Positions 17,795 to 27,949 of a DNA stretch of 64,000 bases are shown here, one piece after another (positions within the stretch are counted from its first letter, which is position 1; each line of letters begins with the position of its first letter). The notes beneath the pieces were generated by a model that worked only from the letters and a program-made list of their open reading frames with translations, ran no database searches and was not told where the DNA came from. The translations under genes and the position numbers were made by a program. The DNA is from Sphingobium sp. AP50 (GTDB lineage Bacteria > Pseudomonadota > Alphaproteobacteria > Sphingomonadales > Sphingomonadaceae), in NCBI RefSeq assembly GCF_900109095.1, contig NZ_FNYZ01000011.1, positions 1-64,000 of the forward strand. The letters run 5' to 3'.

Positions 17795-19957
17795 TCAATA
17801 ATCCAGTTCCAGCATCAAGGTTGCGAAGGGCGGGATGGTAATATTCGCCCACCCTTCCTCATCGGCTTCCACCATGCCCATATTGCCCGCGCCGCTGCCG
17901 CCATAGACGCTGGCATCGCTGTTCAATATCTCGCGCCAGCGCCCGCCCGAAGGCAGCCGCATCCGGTATCCATGACGCAGAACCGGCGTAAAATGGCTGA
18001 TGATGACGATCGGCCGGGCACCGGGTGCACGACGCTGCCAGGCGAAGACGGAATCCGCCGCGCCGTCGACCAGCACCCATTCGAACCCTTCGCCCTCGCA
18101 ATCGCGCGCATGCAGCGCCGCCCGGCTGCGATAGAGATGGTTGAGGTCGCCAACCAGCTGCTGCACCCCCAGATGCGGTCCATGGTCCAGCAATTGCCAG
18201 TCGAGCGCGCGATCCTCGTTCCACTCGTCCCGCTGGGCAAATTCCTGCCCCATGAACAACAGCTTCTTGCCCGGATAACCCCACATGAGCCCATAATAGG
18301 CCCGAAGAGTCGCGAATTTCTGCCAGTCGTCCCCGGCCATCTTGTGCAGCAGCGATGCCTTGCCATGCACCACCTCGTCATGGCTCAGCGCCAGCACGAA
18401 ATTCTCGCTAAAGGCGTACATCAGGCCAAAGGTGATGTCGTCATGATGATGCGCGCGGTGCACCGGATCGCGCGCCAGATAGCGCAGCGTGTCGTGCATG
18501 AAGCCCATATTCCATTTGAAGCCGAAGCCCAGCCCGCCGCTATGCACCGGCTGCGACACGCCGGGCCAGCTCGTCGATTCCTCGGCAATGGTCATGACGC
18601 CGGGATGATTGCCGTACAGCGCCTTGTTCATCTGCTGGAGGAAGGCGACCGCCTCCACATTCTCCCGCCCGCCATGATCGTTGGGCACCCATTCGCCGGG
18701 CTTTCGCGAATAATCGAGATAGAGCATCGACGCCACCGCATCCACGCGCAGCCCGTCGACATGATAGCGCTCGGCCCAGAACAGCGCATTATTGACCAGA
18801 TATTGCGCCACCTCGCGCCGCCCGAAATTATAGATGGCGGTGTTCCAGTCGGGGTGGAACCCCTTGCGCGGATCGGCATGTTCGTACAGCGCCGTGCCGT
18901 CGAAATGGGCCAGCCCATGTTCGTCGGTCGGGAAATGCGCCGGCACCCAATCCAGTATCACCCCCACCCCGGCCCGGTGCGCCCCGTCCACGAAGCGCGC
19001 AAAGCCCGCCGGATCGCCGAACCGCGCCGTCGGCGCATAGAGGCCCAGCGTCTGATAACCCCAGCTCGGGTCATAGGGATATTCGCTGATCGGCAGGAAT
19101 TCGATATGGGTAAAGCCCATGCCGACCACATAGGGGATCAGCCGGTTGGCCAGTTCATCCCAGGTCAGGAAATCGCCGTCGTCGTTGCGCTGCCAGGAAC
19201 CGGCATGCACTTCATAGATGGACACAGGCTGGCGCCGCGCATCGCTGGTCCGCCAATGTTCGCGGTGCCGCGCATCCCCCCATATATGGTCCTGCGGCGT
19301 CGCCACGATCGACGCTGTGGACGGCCGCAATTCACTCTGGAAGGCAAAGGGATCGGCCTTCAGTGGCAATGTCACCCCGTCCGCACCGACAATCTCATAT
19401 TTATAGGCGCTGCCCGGTCCCACGTCGGGCAGGAAAATCTCCCATACGCCCGCATCGGCGCGATGGCGCATCATCCCGCGCCGCCCGTCCCAGCGATTGA
19501 AATCGCCGACCACCGACACCCGCCGGGCATTGGGCGCCCAGACCGCGAAATGCGTGCCGGTCGCCCCTTCATGATCGATAATATGGGCGCCCAGCTTGTC
19601 GAACAGCCGGCCATGCGATCCTTCGGAAAAATAATGATCGTCCATCGGCCCCAGGACGGGACCAAAGCCATAGGGATCGATCAGATCATAGCCGCCGCCA
19701 TCACCATAGGTGGCGACATAGCGCAGCGGCTGGCGCTTGCGGATCGTGACCTTGCCATGAAACAGCCCATCGGGATGCACCCGCTCCAGCGTACCGACGG
19801 CCTTGCCCGCCAGCGTCTGCGCCTCGACAGCGATCGCTTCTGGCAACAGAACGCAGGCGGTAAATCCGCCCTCCGCGGCCGGATGAACGCCAAGCGTGCC
19901 GAAAGGATCATCATCCTGCCCCTGCACCAGCAGATCGATCTGCTCGCGCGTCAGCAC
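17795..19957 (-). CDS. glgB: 1,4-alpha-glucan branching enzyme
   Basis: A 720-residue GH13 enzyme that makes alpha-1,6 branches in glycogen. It has two N-terminal CBM48-like domains ([20 protein letters not shown] at about residues 130-150), then a catalytic barrel with [17 protein letters not shown] (nucleophile Asp), [13 protein letters not shown] (acid/base Glu) and the SHDEVVHGK motif. Length fits the family. It lies between glgP (29 bases upstream) and glgC. Confidence 0.97.
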   Translation of the reverse strand: MLTREQIDLLVQGQDDDPFGTLGVHPAAEGGFTACVLLPEAIAVEAQTLAGKAVGTLERVHPDGLFHGKVTIRKRQPLRYVATYGDGGGYDLIDPYGFGPVLGPMDDHYFSEGSHGRLFDKLGAHIIDHEGATGTHFAVWAPNARRVSVVGDFNRWDGRRGMMRHRADAGVWEIFLPDVGPGSAYKYEIVGADGVTLPLKADPFAFQSELRPSTASIVATPQDHIWGDARHREHWRTSDARRQPVSIYEVHAGSWQRNDDGDFLTWDELANRLIPYVVGMGFTHIEFLPISEYPYDPSWGYQTLGLYAPTARFGDPAGFARFVDGAHRAGVGVILDWVPAHFPTDEHGLAHFDGTALYEHADPRKGFHPDWNTAIYNFGRREVAQYLVNNALFWAERYHVDGLRVDAVASMLYLDYSRKPGEWVPNDHGGRENVEAVAFLQQMNKALYGNHPGVMTIAEESTSWPGVSQPVHSGGLGFGFKWNMGFMHDTLRYLARDPVHRAHHHDDITFGLMYAFSENFVLALSHDEVVHGKASLLHKMAGDDWQKFATLRAYYGLMWGYPGKKLLFMGQEFAQRDEWNEDRALDWQLLDHGPHLGVQQLVGDLNHLYRSRAALHARDCEGEGFEWVLVDGAADSVFAWQRRAPGARPIVIISHFTPVLRHGYRMRLPSGGRWREILNSDASVYGGSGAGNMGMVEADEEGWANITIPPFATLMLELDY

Positions 19958-19986
19958 CTATCCATCCACTCCGGCAATGCTGGCGA

Positions 19987-22455
19987 TCATGTCGGCATCT
20001 TCCAGATATCGGTCGCATATTCGCGGATCGTGCGATCGGACGAGAACCATCCCATGCGCGCGACATTGTGGATCGCCTTCTTCGCCCAGACGCTCTGGTC
20101 CAGCCACAGTGCATCGACCTTGCGCTGGGCAGCCGAATAGCTGTCGAAATCGGCCGCGACCATGAACCAGTCATGGTCGTAAATGCCCTGCACCAGCCCC
20201 TTGTAGCGATCCGGATCGTCCGGCGAAAAGACACCGCTGGCAATCGCGTCGAGCGCCTGCCCCAGTTCGCGGCTGCGGCCGATCACGTCACGCGGATTAT
20301 AGCCGCCAGCCCGCTCGTCATTCACCTCCTGCGCGGTCAGCCCGAAGATCACGATATTCTCTTCGCCCACATGGTCGCGCATTTCGACATTGGCGCCGTC
20401 CAGCGTGCCGATCGTCAGCGCGCCGTTGACGGCGAACTTCATGTTGCCGGTGCCGGACGCTTCCATGCCCGCGGTCGAAATCTGTTCGGACAGATCAGCG
20501 GCCGGGATCATCATCTCCGCCATCGACACATTATAATTGGGCACGAATTGCAGTTTCAGCAGCCCCTGCACCGCTGGGTCATGATTGACCGCACGGGCAA
20601 CGTCACCCGCCAGCTTGATGATCAGTTTGGCATTATGATAGCTCGGCGCCGCCTTCCCGCCGAACAGCTTGACGCGCGGCACCCAGTCCTTTTCGGGATG
20701 CGACCGGATCTGGTCATAGAGCGACACCGCCTCGACAATGTTCAGCAATTGCCGCTTATATTCATGGATGCGCTTGATCTGGATATCGAACAGCGCCGCC
20801 GGATCGATCCGCGCATTGACGCGCGACCGCAGCAGATCGGACAGAGCACCCTTGTTGGCGCGCTTCACCGCCAGAAATTTCTCCTGAAACGCGCTGTCGT
20901 CGGCAAAACCGTCCAGTTCGCGTAGCGCCTCGGGATCGTCCATGAACCGGTCGCCGATCGCCTCACGGATCAGCCCGGTCAGCCCCGGATTGCACTGCAT
21001 CAGCCAGCGGCGGAAGGTGACGCCGTTGGTCTTGTTGTTGATCCGCGCCGGATACAGCTTGTGCAGGTCGGCAAAGACCGTGACCTTCATCAGGTCGGTG
21101 TGCAGCGCTGACACGCCATTGACGCTGTGCGATCCGGCAAAGGCCAGATTGCCCATCCGCACCCGCCGTTCGCCGCCCTCGTCGATCAGCGATATCGTGC
21201 CGATCGCCTCGTCGGTGAACTGGCCGGACTTGCGCGCCTCGCCCAGCAGGCGGCTGTTGATCGCATAGACGATCTGCATATGCCGGGGCAGCAACCGCTC
21301 GAACAAAGGCACCGGCCAGCTTTCCAATGCCTCGGGCAACAGCGTGTGGTTGGTATAGCTGAACGTCTTGCGGGTAATGTCCCAGGCTTCGCTGAAATCC
21401 ACGCCATGATCATCGACCAGGATGCGCAGCAATTCCGCCACCGACACTGCCGGATGCGTGTCATTGAGCTGGATCGCCGCCTTTTCCGCCAAAGTGCGGA
21501 TATCGCCGAAATATTGGATGTGGCGACGGACAATGTCCTGCAACGAGGCTGAGGAGAAGAAATATTCCTGCCGCAACCGCAATTCCTGCCCGGCGGGCGA
21601 GGAGTCGGCGGGATAGAGCACCCGCGTCAGCGCTTCGGCCCGGTTGCTTTCGGACAGCGCGCCCAGATGGTCGCCGGCATTGAACTTGTCGAGCAGGATC
21701 GGGTCGATCGGCTGCGCTTCCCACAGGCGCAGCGTATTGACCCGCTTGCCGCGCCAGCCCGCGATCGGCGTGTCATAGGGGGTGGCGATCACCCGCTCCG
21801 CCGCGCGCCAGCGCATCTGGTGCGGCCCGGCATCCTCGCCCTCGGCCGGGTCGACCCGTCCGCCGAACCCGACTTCGTAACTCGCCTCGCGCCGCTCGAA
21901 TTCCCAGGGATTGCCATGCGCCAGCCAGTTTTCCGGCAGTTCCACCTGCCAGCCGTCGCTGATCTCCTGCCGGAACATGCCGTTCACATAACGGATGCCA
22001 TAGCCATAGGCGGGCACGTCGACCGTCGCCATGCTTTCCATGAAGCAGGCGGCGAGGCGCCCGAGGCCGCCATTGCCCAGCGCCGCATCCGGCTCCAGCG
22101 CGGCAATGATGTCGATATCAACGCCCAGCGAATCGAGCGCCGCCTGCACATCGTCCAGCATTTCCATGTTGGACGCGGCATCGCGCATCAGCCGGCCAAT
22201 CAGGAATTCAAGGCTCAGATAATAGACCCGCCGCCCTTCTTCCTCATAGGTTTTCTGGGTGGAGGTGATCCATGCGTCGATCACCCGGTCGCGGATGGAA
22301 AGGATCACGGCATGCAGCCAGTCATGCGGCTTGGCCGCCGCCGCATTCTTGCCGATGCGATAGGTCAGCCGCTCGACAATCTCATGAGCTAGGACTTCCG
22401 GGGTGAATTGCCGCGGTGCGGGTTTGGGAAGTTCGGTCTGGCCCTTGAGGTTCAT
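19987..22455 (-). CDS. glgP: Glycogen phosphorylase
   Basis: An 822-residue GT35 enzyme that releases glucose-1-phosphate from glycogen. The pyridoxal-phosphate lysine lies in EASGTGNMKFAVNGALTIGT, and the N-terminal phosphate region and the ALGNGGLGRLAACFMES motif are present. I start at 22455 (MNLKGQTELPK), which has AGGGGGA upstream; the in-frame ATG at 22530 would add an unrelated basic stretch. It is the first gene of the operon glgP-glgB-glgC-glgA-glgX. Confidence 0.96.
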   Translation of the reverse strand: MNLKGQTELPKPAPRQFTPEVLAHEIVERLTYRIGKNAAAAKPHDWLHAVILSIRDRVIDAWITSTQKTYEEEGRRVYYLSLEFLIGRLMRDAASNMEMLDDVQAALDSLGVDIDIIAALEPDAALGNGGLGRLAACFMESMATVDVPAYGYGIRYVNGMFRQEISDGWQVELPENWLAHGNPWEFERREASYEVGFGGRVDPAEGEDAGPHQMRWRAAERVIATPYDTPIAGWRGKRVNTLRLWEAQPIDPILLDKFNAGDHLGALSESNRAEALTRVLYPADSSPAGQELRLRQEYFFSSASLQDIVRRHIQYFGDIRTLAEKAAIQLNDTHPAVSVAELLRILVDDHGVDFSEAWDITRKTFSYTNHTLLPEALESWPVPLFERLLPRHMQIVYAINSRLLGEARKSGQFTDEAIGTISLIDEGGERRVRMGNLAFAGSHSVNGVSALHTDLMKVTVFADLHKLYPARINNKTNGVTFRRWLMQCNPGLTGLIREAIGDRFMDDPEALRELDGFADDSAFQEKFLAVKRANKGALSDLLRSRVNARIDPAALFDIQIKRIHEYKRQLLNIVEAVSLYDQIRSHPEKDWVPRVKLFGGKAAPSYHNAKLIIKLAGDVARAVNHDPAVQGLLKLQFVPNYNVSMAEMMIPAADLSEQISTAGMEASGTGNMKFAVNGALTIGTLDGANVEMRDHVGEENIVIFGLTAQEVNDERAGGYNPRDVIGRSRELGQALDAIASGVFSPDDPDRYKGLVQGIYDHDWFMVAADFDSYSAAQRKVDALWLDQSVWAKKAIHNVARMGWFSSDRTIREYATDIWKMPT

Positions 22456-22578
22456 CGGCGCTGGTCCCCCTGCTGAGTCGAACAGGATGATGACACAGCC
22501 CCTTGCCCCGCGCCATCGGCATTTTTGCACCGCAGCAAGAAATATCGGCTGATTTCAGCCAGTTTCCTAAACCATTAT

Positions 22579-23787
22579 TCATCCATTTCGGCGTAGCAGC
22601 GCCCCGCGCACCCCCGCCCGCAATTCGGCCCGCACCGGATAGGTGCTGGATGGCAGATGCTGGGTCATGAAGATGCCGATCAGCCGCTCGACCGGATCGA
22701 TCCAGAAATAGGTCGAAAAGACGCCACCCCAATAATATTCCTGCAAAGCCATATCCATGGCGAAGCCCAGACCAAAGCCCACACCCTGATAATCGGCCTC
22801 GCTGAACATCGCACCGGACATGCTGGCCAGATCGCCACCGCCCGGCAAATGGTTGATGCGCATCTGCGCCACGGTATCAGCCTGCAACAGCCGCACGCCA
22901 TCCAGTTCGCCACCGTGCAGCAGCATCCGGGCGAACCGATGATAGTCCGCCACGCAGGAAACCAGCCCGCCGCCGCCCGACTGGAACCGCCCCTTGCGCC
23001 GCCACCCGCTGCGCGCGCCCAGATCGGCCACGCTCAGCCCCGTGGGCTTGCCCGGCCGTTCGTCCAGCCGCCAGGCGTCGGTCATCCGGTCCGCCTTCTC
23101 GTCCGGCAACATGAAGGTCGTATCGACCATTCGCAGCGGCCCGAAGATGCGGGTCTGGAACACAGTCTCCAGATCAAGCCCTGTCAACCGCTCCACCACC
23201 ACGCCCAGCACATCGGTCGACACCGAATAATTCCAGCGCTCGCCCGGCGAAAATTCCAGCGGCAGAGTGGCAAGGTCGGCAACGAACTGGTTGGATGTGC
23301 GCGGCTGCTGGAATTCGTCCAGCCCCAACTTGCGATAGCGCGCATCGATCGCCGTCTGCCGCTGCAATCCATAGGTCAGGCCTGATGTGTGGCGCAGCAG
23401 GTCGATCATCAGCATGGGCCGCTTGAGCCGCGCCCGATTGGCCCGCCCGACCCGCAGATCGGCAAATTCGGGAATGATATCCGTCACTGGCGTATCCAGC
23501 GCGACCAGCCCCGCTTCGACCAGCATCATGAAAGCGACCGACGTCACCGGCTTGGTCATCGACGCGATGCGATAGAGCGCATCCTCGCGCAGCGGTTCGC
23601 CATTGGCCCGCGCCTGCCCCCGCACGCCGGACAGCAACACCGTCTCGTCCCGCGACAGCAGCAATTGCATATGGGGCAGCTTGCCGCTGGCCAGATAGCG
23701 GCGATCGAGGGATTCCACCAGCGCATCCAGTCGATCCGGGTCCATTCCCGCCGCCTGCGCTGCTGCCCTGTCCGTCATTCCCACCAT
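22579..23787 (-). CDS. Serine hydrolase of the beta-lactamase/EstB type
   Basis: A 402-residue serine hydrolase of the class C beta-lactamase-related family, often esterases. The catalytic Ser-Lys pair is seen in SMTKPVTSVAF, the Tyr in WNYSVSTDVLG, and HTSGLTYG follows the typical positions. The C-terminal motif is less clear, so true beta-lactam hydrolysis is unlikely. No signal peptide was seen, so it is probably cytosolic. The start could be ATG at 23787 or 23778; neither has a strong ribosome-binding site. A 14-base palindrome (GGCTGATTTCAGCC, 22547-22560) lies between this gene and glgP. Confidence 0.85.
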   Translation of the reverse strand: MVGMTDRAAAQAAGMDPDRLDALVESLDRRYLASGKLPHMQLLLSRDETVLLSGVRGQARANGEPLREDALYRIASMTKPVTSVAFMMLVEAGLVALDTPVTDIIPEFADLRVGRANRARLKRPMLMIDLLRHTSGLTYGLQRQTAIDARYRKLGLDEFQQPRTSNQFVADLATLPLEFSPGERWNYSVSTDVLGVVVERLTGLDLETVFQTRIFGPLRMVDTTFMLPDEKADRMTDAWRLDERPGKPTGLSVADLGARSGWRRKGRFQSGGGGLVSCVADYHRFARMLLHGGELDGVRLLQADTVAQMRINHLPGGGDLASMSGAMFSEADYQGVGFGLGFAMDMALQEYYWGGVFSTYFWIDPVERLIGIFMTQHLPSSTYPVRAELRAGVRGALLRRNG

Positions 23788-23928
23788 GCGCCGATCGCCA
23801 TCCTCGTCGTTCCTCTCCTCCAGCGCTAGAGCAGCCACGCGCACAGGTAAACAGCTTGGCCGTTGCCAAGACCCTGCCCGGCCCTCTATGGCAGCGCCCA
23901 GAACAGCATAACGGACCCGCACAGGCAT

Positions 23929-24441
23929 ATGGCCACTGGCCTCTCCGCAATTTTCATGACCAACCGCGCGGCGCTGCTTCGCTTCCTGCGCGCACGCGGC
24001 GCGGGGGAAGACGCCGAAGATCTGTTGCAGGACATGTGGATGAAGCTGGAGGCCAAGGATCTTGGCCCCGTCATCGATCCCCTGCCCTATCTGTATCGCA
24101 TGGCGAACAACCTGATGCTCGACCGCTACCGGTCGTCCAGTCGGCGCGAACGGCGCGAACAGGATTGGGCGGAGGGGGCTGGCGGTGTCATGGCCGATCC
24201 CAATGAGGATATCGCCGTCGACGAACGCATGATCCTCAACCAGCGGCTGACCGAAGCGCGCGCCGTGCTGCGCGATCTGGGGCCGCGGGTGGAACTGGTG
24301 TTCCGCCGCTTCCGGATCGAAGGGGTGGGCCAGCGCGTCATTGCGGAGGAACTGGGCGTCAGCCTGACCACGGTGGAGAAGGATCTGCAAAAGGCCTATC
24401 GTGCCATGCTGCTCCTCAAGCAGAAAATCGATACGGAATGA
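23929..24441 (+). CDS. ECF sigma factor, FecI type
   Basis: A 170-residue extracytoplasmic-function sigma factor. Region 2 is visible as LLRFLRARGAGEDAEDLLQD followed by MWMKLEAKD, and region 4 as VFRRFRIEGVGQRVIAEELG and SLTTVEKDLQKAYRAML with a helix-turn-helix. I start at 23929 (MATGLSAIFMTNRAALL), the ATG nearest the first helix; a longer frame exists upstream. It is followed 54 bases later by a FecR-type anti-sigma factor, so it should direct transcription in response to that partner. Confidence 0.92.
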   Translation: MATGLSAIFMTNRAALLRFLRARGAGEDAEDLLQDMWMKLEAKDLGPVIDPLPYLYRMANNLMLDRYRSSSRRERREQDWAEGAGGVMADPNEDIAVDERMILNQRLTEARAVLRDLGPRVELVFRRFRIEGVGQRVIAEELGVSLTTVEKDLQKAYRAMLLLKQKIDTE

Positions 24442-24495
24442 GCGGGCTGGCGGCGTCAGGGTCAGCAAGGGGCAAAAAGGAACAGGGCTGGAGCC

Positions 24496-25434
24496 ATGAT
24501 TAACGAGGAGGCGCTGGGTTGGGTCATCCGTACCCGCGACCCGGAATTTCAGGATTGGGAGGCCTTCACCTTGTGGCTGGAGGCGCATCCCGCACATGCG
24601 CCCGCTTATGACGCTCTGATGGCGGCAGACAGCGATCTGGACAGCATCGTGCCGGAAGAACCCGTCATCATGCCGGTGGCCGCCAATGATCGCGGTCCTC
24701 GCCGCCCGTTGCGCTGGATCGCAGGCGGCGCGGTGGCGGCGGCATTGGTCGGCGTCATATCGGTCGGCCTGCTCAACCGCAGCGACATTTACAGCGTCAC
24801 CACCCGTCCCGGCGAAACCCGCACCATTGCGCTGGATGATGGCACGCGCGTCGAACTGAACGGCGGCACGACCATGCGCTTCGATCGCAAGGATGCTCGT
24901 TTCGCCGCGCTCGACGCAGGCGAAGCCGCCTTCACCGTGCGGCATGACGTCGCCAATCCGTTCCGCGTGACCGTGGGCGATGCCGTGTTCGAGGACGCTG
25001 GTACGGTCTTCAACATCGTCCATACCAGGGACGCGACCCATATCGGCGTGTCGGAAGGCAAGGTCGTCTATAATCCGGATACGGAGGCGATCGCCCTGCC
25101 CGCTGGTCGCGCCCTGTCCGACGATGCGCAGGGCCTGCGCCTGATGGACGTGGCACCGGGCGCCGTTGCCAGTTGGCGACAGGGGCGGCTGGTCTATGCC
25201 AATGCCTCCATCGCCGACATCAGTCAGGATATCGGCCGCTCGCTGGGCGTGACGCTGACCGCGGCGCCGGGCGCGCAGGCGATGCGCTTCACCGGCACTA
25301 TCCGGCTGGATCGCGATCCGGCGCGCTTCTTTGCCCAGGCCGCGCCGCTCATGGGCCTGACCGCCGTCCGTCAGGGCGATGGCTGGCTGTTGAAGGAAGG
25401 GCCCGCTAAGGAAGGGGATGGTCCGCAGATCTGA
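24496..25434 (+). CDS. FecR-family anti-sigma factor
   Basis: A 312-residue single-pass inner-membrane regulator. Residues 1-45 carry a DUF4880-like cytoplasmic segment (FTLWLEAHPAHAPAYDAL) that would bind the sigma factor. A membrane segment spans about residues 75-92 (AGGAVAAALVGVISVGLL). The periplasmic FecR domain follows (TRPGETRTIALDDGTRVELN), then a C-terminal part (ANASIADISQDIGRSLGVTL) resembling the STN-like DUF4974 fold. It overlaps the start of the TonB-dependent receptor by 17 bases. In this family the signal comes from the receptor's periplasmic STN domain. Confidence 0.92.
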   Translation: MINEEALGWVIRTRDPEFQDWEAFTLWLEAHPAHAPAYDALMAADSDLDSIVPEEPVIMPVAANDRGPRRPLRWIAGGAVAAALVGVISVGLLNRSDIYSVTTRPGETRTIALDDGTRVELNGGTTMRFDRKDARFAALDAGEAAFTVRHDVANPFRVTVGDAVFEDAGTVFNIVHTRDATHIGVSEGKVVYNPDTEAIALPAGRALSDDAQGLRLMDVAPGAVASWRQGRLVYANASIADISQDIGRSLGVTLTAAPGAQAMRFTGTIRLDRDPARFFAQAAPLMGLTAVRQGDGWLLKEGPAKEGDGPQI

Positions 25435-27850
25435 CCTCCTGATCGTCACCGTCCTCGCCGCAGCGGCACCCATACCCGCTCTGGCGGCGGACAGACAGGA
25501 TATCGATATCGCCCCCGGCAGGCTCGGTGAGGCGGCGATAGCGCTTGGCCGTCAGACAGGCATCAGCATCGGCATGTCGGACCAGTCGCTGGCTGGCATC
25601 CGCACCCCGCAGGTCAAGGGGCGCATGTCGGCGGACGCGGCGCTGCGGCGCCTGCTCAAGGGCACTAACACAAAGGCACAGCCGGTCGGCGGCAATGGCT
25701 GGCGCATCGTGCGCGCTCGCCCTGCACCGCTTCCCGCTCCCACGCCGGTTGCTCTGCCCGCAGCCGCCCCTGAAGAAGAACCGCAGGCCGCGATCATCGT
25801 CACCGCCTCCAAGCGGGAGGTGCCCCTGCTCCGCTATGCCGGCGTTGTGGAGACTTTGGGCGACGGCATCTTCACCGCCGCAGAGGCAGCAGGCGGCAGC
25901 GCCACCTTGCTGGCACGGGTCGCCAGCCTCAGTTCCACCCATGCAGGCGCCGGCCGCAACAAACTGTTCATCCGCGCGATCGCGGACTCCGCGCTGGCCG
26001 GTCCGACACAGGCGACCACCGGGCAATATCTGGGCGACATGCGCCTCAACTATGCCGCGCCGGACCCGGACCTGAAACTTTACGATATCGGCCGGGTCGA
26101 AGTGCTGGAGGGGCCACAGGGTACGCTCTACGGCGCCGGATCGCTGGGCGGCATCATCCGCATCATGCCCAATGCGCCCAACATGACCGAATGGGGCGGG
26201 CAGATGTCCGCTGGCGCCTCCGCCACCCAGCATGGCGATCCGGGCGGCGACCTGTCCGCCACGCTCAACATCCCGATCGTCTCGGATAAGCTGGCGCTGC
26301 GCGTGGTCGGCTATGGCGTGCAGGATGGCGGCTATATCGATGATGTCAGCCGCGACAAGGACGACGTCAATCAGGTGCGCACCTATGGCGGACGCACCGC
26401 GCTGCGCTTCACCCCGAACGAGGACTGGACCATAGACCTGAACGGCGTCTACCAGCATATCGACGGGGAAGACGCCCAATATGCCACCCGCAGCGTCGGC
26501 CGCCTGAAGCGCGCCTCCTCGGTCGCCCAGCCCTATTATGCCGACTATCTGCTCGGCAATGTCCGCATCGAACGGCAGTGGGATTCGCTCCACTTCGTTT
26601 CCTCGACCGGCTATGTCCGCCACACACTGGCCGAAAGCTACGATGCCACCCAGCCCGGCAGCGCCCCGGCCCTGTTCCGCCAGCGTAATCAGGTCAGCAT
26701 CTTCTCCACCGAAAACCGGCTGGTGCGCGATTTGGACAATGGGCTGGGCTGGATATTGGGTGCCTCCTACCTCCAGAGCACGTCGGACCTCGACCGGTCG
26801 CTCACCTCCTTCGGCGCGCAGACGAGCGAACCGCCGATCATTCCGGGCGTCCCCCTCTATGGCATGGGCCGCGCCGCCGCCGCGACCGGCGTGCGCAACA
26901 GCGTGAAGGAAGCCACGCTGTTCGGCGAAGCCTCTTTCGAACCGGTCAAGGGCCTCATCGCCACCTTCGGCGGCCGCCTGACCAACAGCCGCCTGTCGGG
27001 CGAAGCGCTCGATCCCGGCGCCTTGCTGTCCTCCAGCGATCTCGCCCGCGCCGAAGCGCAGGCCAATCGCAGCGAAACCTTCTTCCTGCCGTCGGCCTCA
27101 TTGCTGACCGACGCTATTCCCAACGTCACCCTCTATGCCCGCTTCCAGCAGGGCTTCCGGCCCGGCGGCCTTGCCGTCGACGACCAGCGCGTCCGCCGTT
27201 TCCAGAATGACCGGGCCTCCACCGTGGAGATCGGTGCGCGAAAGGGCGTGCCGGGCCGCGATGTCTTCGCCGCCAGCGCCAATGTCGCCTATACCGACTG
27301 GCGCAATATTCAGGCCGACGTCACCGACCGGATCGGCCTGCCCACCACCGCCAATATCGGTGACGGACGGATCTACACGGTCGAGGGGCGCATCGTCCTG
27401 CGCCCCATCCGCTCGCTCACGCTGGATGCCAGCGCTATCTATAATGACAGCCGCCTGACCCAGCCGACTGACTTCGTGCGGGCCCTGTCCTACCAGGGCC
27501 GCTCGCTCAGCCTGCCCAATGTCGCCAATCTGGGCGGACGGCTCGCCCTCGACTATCGTGCGCCCTTGTCCACGGAGACGGACCTGCACCTGATGGGGTC
27601 CGCCCGTTATGTCGGCAAATCGCGCCTCGGCGTCGGCCCGATCCTGGGCCAGACGCAGGGCGACTATGTCGACACCAGCCTCTCCGCCAGCGTCACGCGC
27701 GGGCCGGTGCAATATTCGCTGTCGCTCACCAACCTGTTCGACAGCAACGGCAATCGCTTCTCGCTGGGTACCCCGTTCGATCTTCAGACCGATTATTATA
27801 CGCCCCTGCGCCCCCGAACCGTACGGATCGGCGTCGACTTCGCTTTCTGA
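25418..27850 (+). CDS. TonB-dependent transducer with N-terminal STN domain
   Basis: An 810-residue outer-membrane receptor. After a signal peptide, residues about 28-80 form an STN (secretin/TonB N-terminal) domain, ending KGRMSADAALRRLLKG, the signalling part that contacts FecR. The TonB box region IIVTASKRE precedes a plug domain (about 125-260, VEVLEGPQGTLYGAGSLGGI) and a beta-barrel whose last residue is Phe (VDFAF). It overlaps fecR by 17 bases. The imported ligand is unknown; many iron-linked receptors have this layout, but sphingomonad receptors also take sugars or peptides. Confidence 0.93.
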   Translation: MVRRSDLLIVTVLAAAAPIPALAADRQDIDIAPGRLGEAAIALGRQTGISIGMSDQSLAGIRTPQVKGRMSADAALRRLLKGTNTKAQPVGGNGWRIVRARPAPLPAPTPVALPAAAPEEEPQAAIIVTASKREVPLLRYAGVVETLGDGIFTAAEAAGGSATLLARVASLSSTHAGAGRNKLFIRAIADSALAGPTQATTGQYLGDMRLNYAAPDPDLKLYDIGRVEVLEGPQGTLYGAGSLGGIIRIMPNAPNMTEWGGQMSAGASATQHGDPGGDLSATLNIPIVSDKLALRVVGYGVQDGGYIDDVSRDKDDVNQVRTYGGRTALRFTPNEDWTIDLNGVYQHIDGEDAQYATRSVGRLKRASSVAQPYYADYLLGNVRIERQWDSLHFVSSTGYVRHTLAESYDATQPGSAPALFRQRNQVSIFSTENRLVRDLDNGLGWILGASYLQSTSDLDRSLTSFGAQTSEPPIIPGVPLYGMGRAAAATGVRNSVKEATLFGEASFEPVKGLIATFGGRLTNSRLSGEALDPGALLSSSDLARAEAQANRSETFFLPSASLLTDAIPNVTLYARFQQGFRPGGLAVDDQRVRRFQNDRASTVEIGARKGVPGRDVFAASANVAYTDWRNIQADVTDRIGLPTTANIGDGRIYTVEGRIVLRPIRSLTLDASAIYNDSRLTQPTDFVRALSYQGRSLSLPNVANLGGRLALDYRAPLSTETDLHLMGSARYVGKSRLGVGPILGQTQGDYVDTSLSASVTRGPVQYSLSLTNLFDSNGNRFSLGTPFDLQTDYYTPLRPRTVRIGVDFAF

Positions 27851-27949
27851 ATAAATATTCATCGCATTGCCTGACGGAAGCCACGCTTCGGCACCGTCCC
27901 ATGCGGACGCGCCCCCAGAATATCGAGCGCGGCACGCAGAGGAGACATC

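Noticed and set aside
17972..20140. A 722-codon plus-strand frame in the glgB region
   Set aside because: It lies antisense to glgB and the glgP end. The translation is His/Arg/Pro-rich without any recognisable fold, typical of a shadow of a GC-rich gene.
23788..25473. Upstream extension of the serine hydrolase frame
   Set aside because: It runs antisense through the sigma factor and FecR genes. The hydrolase fold begins within about 15 residues of 23787.
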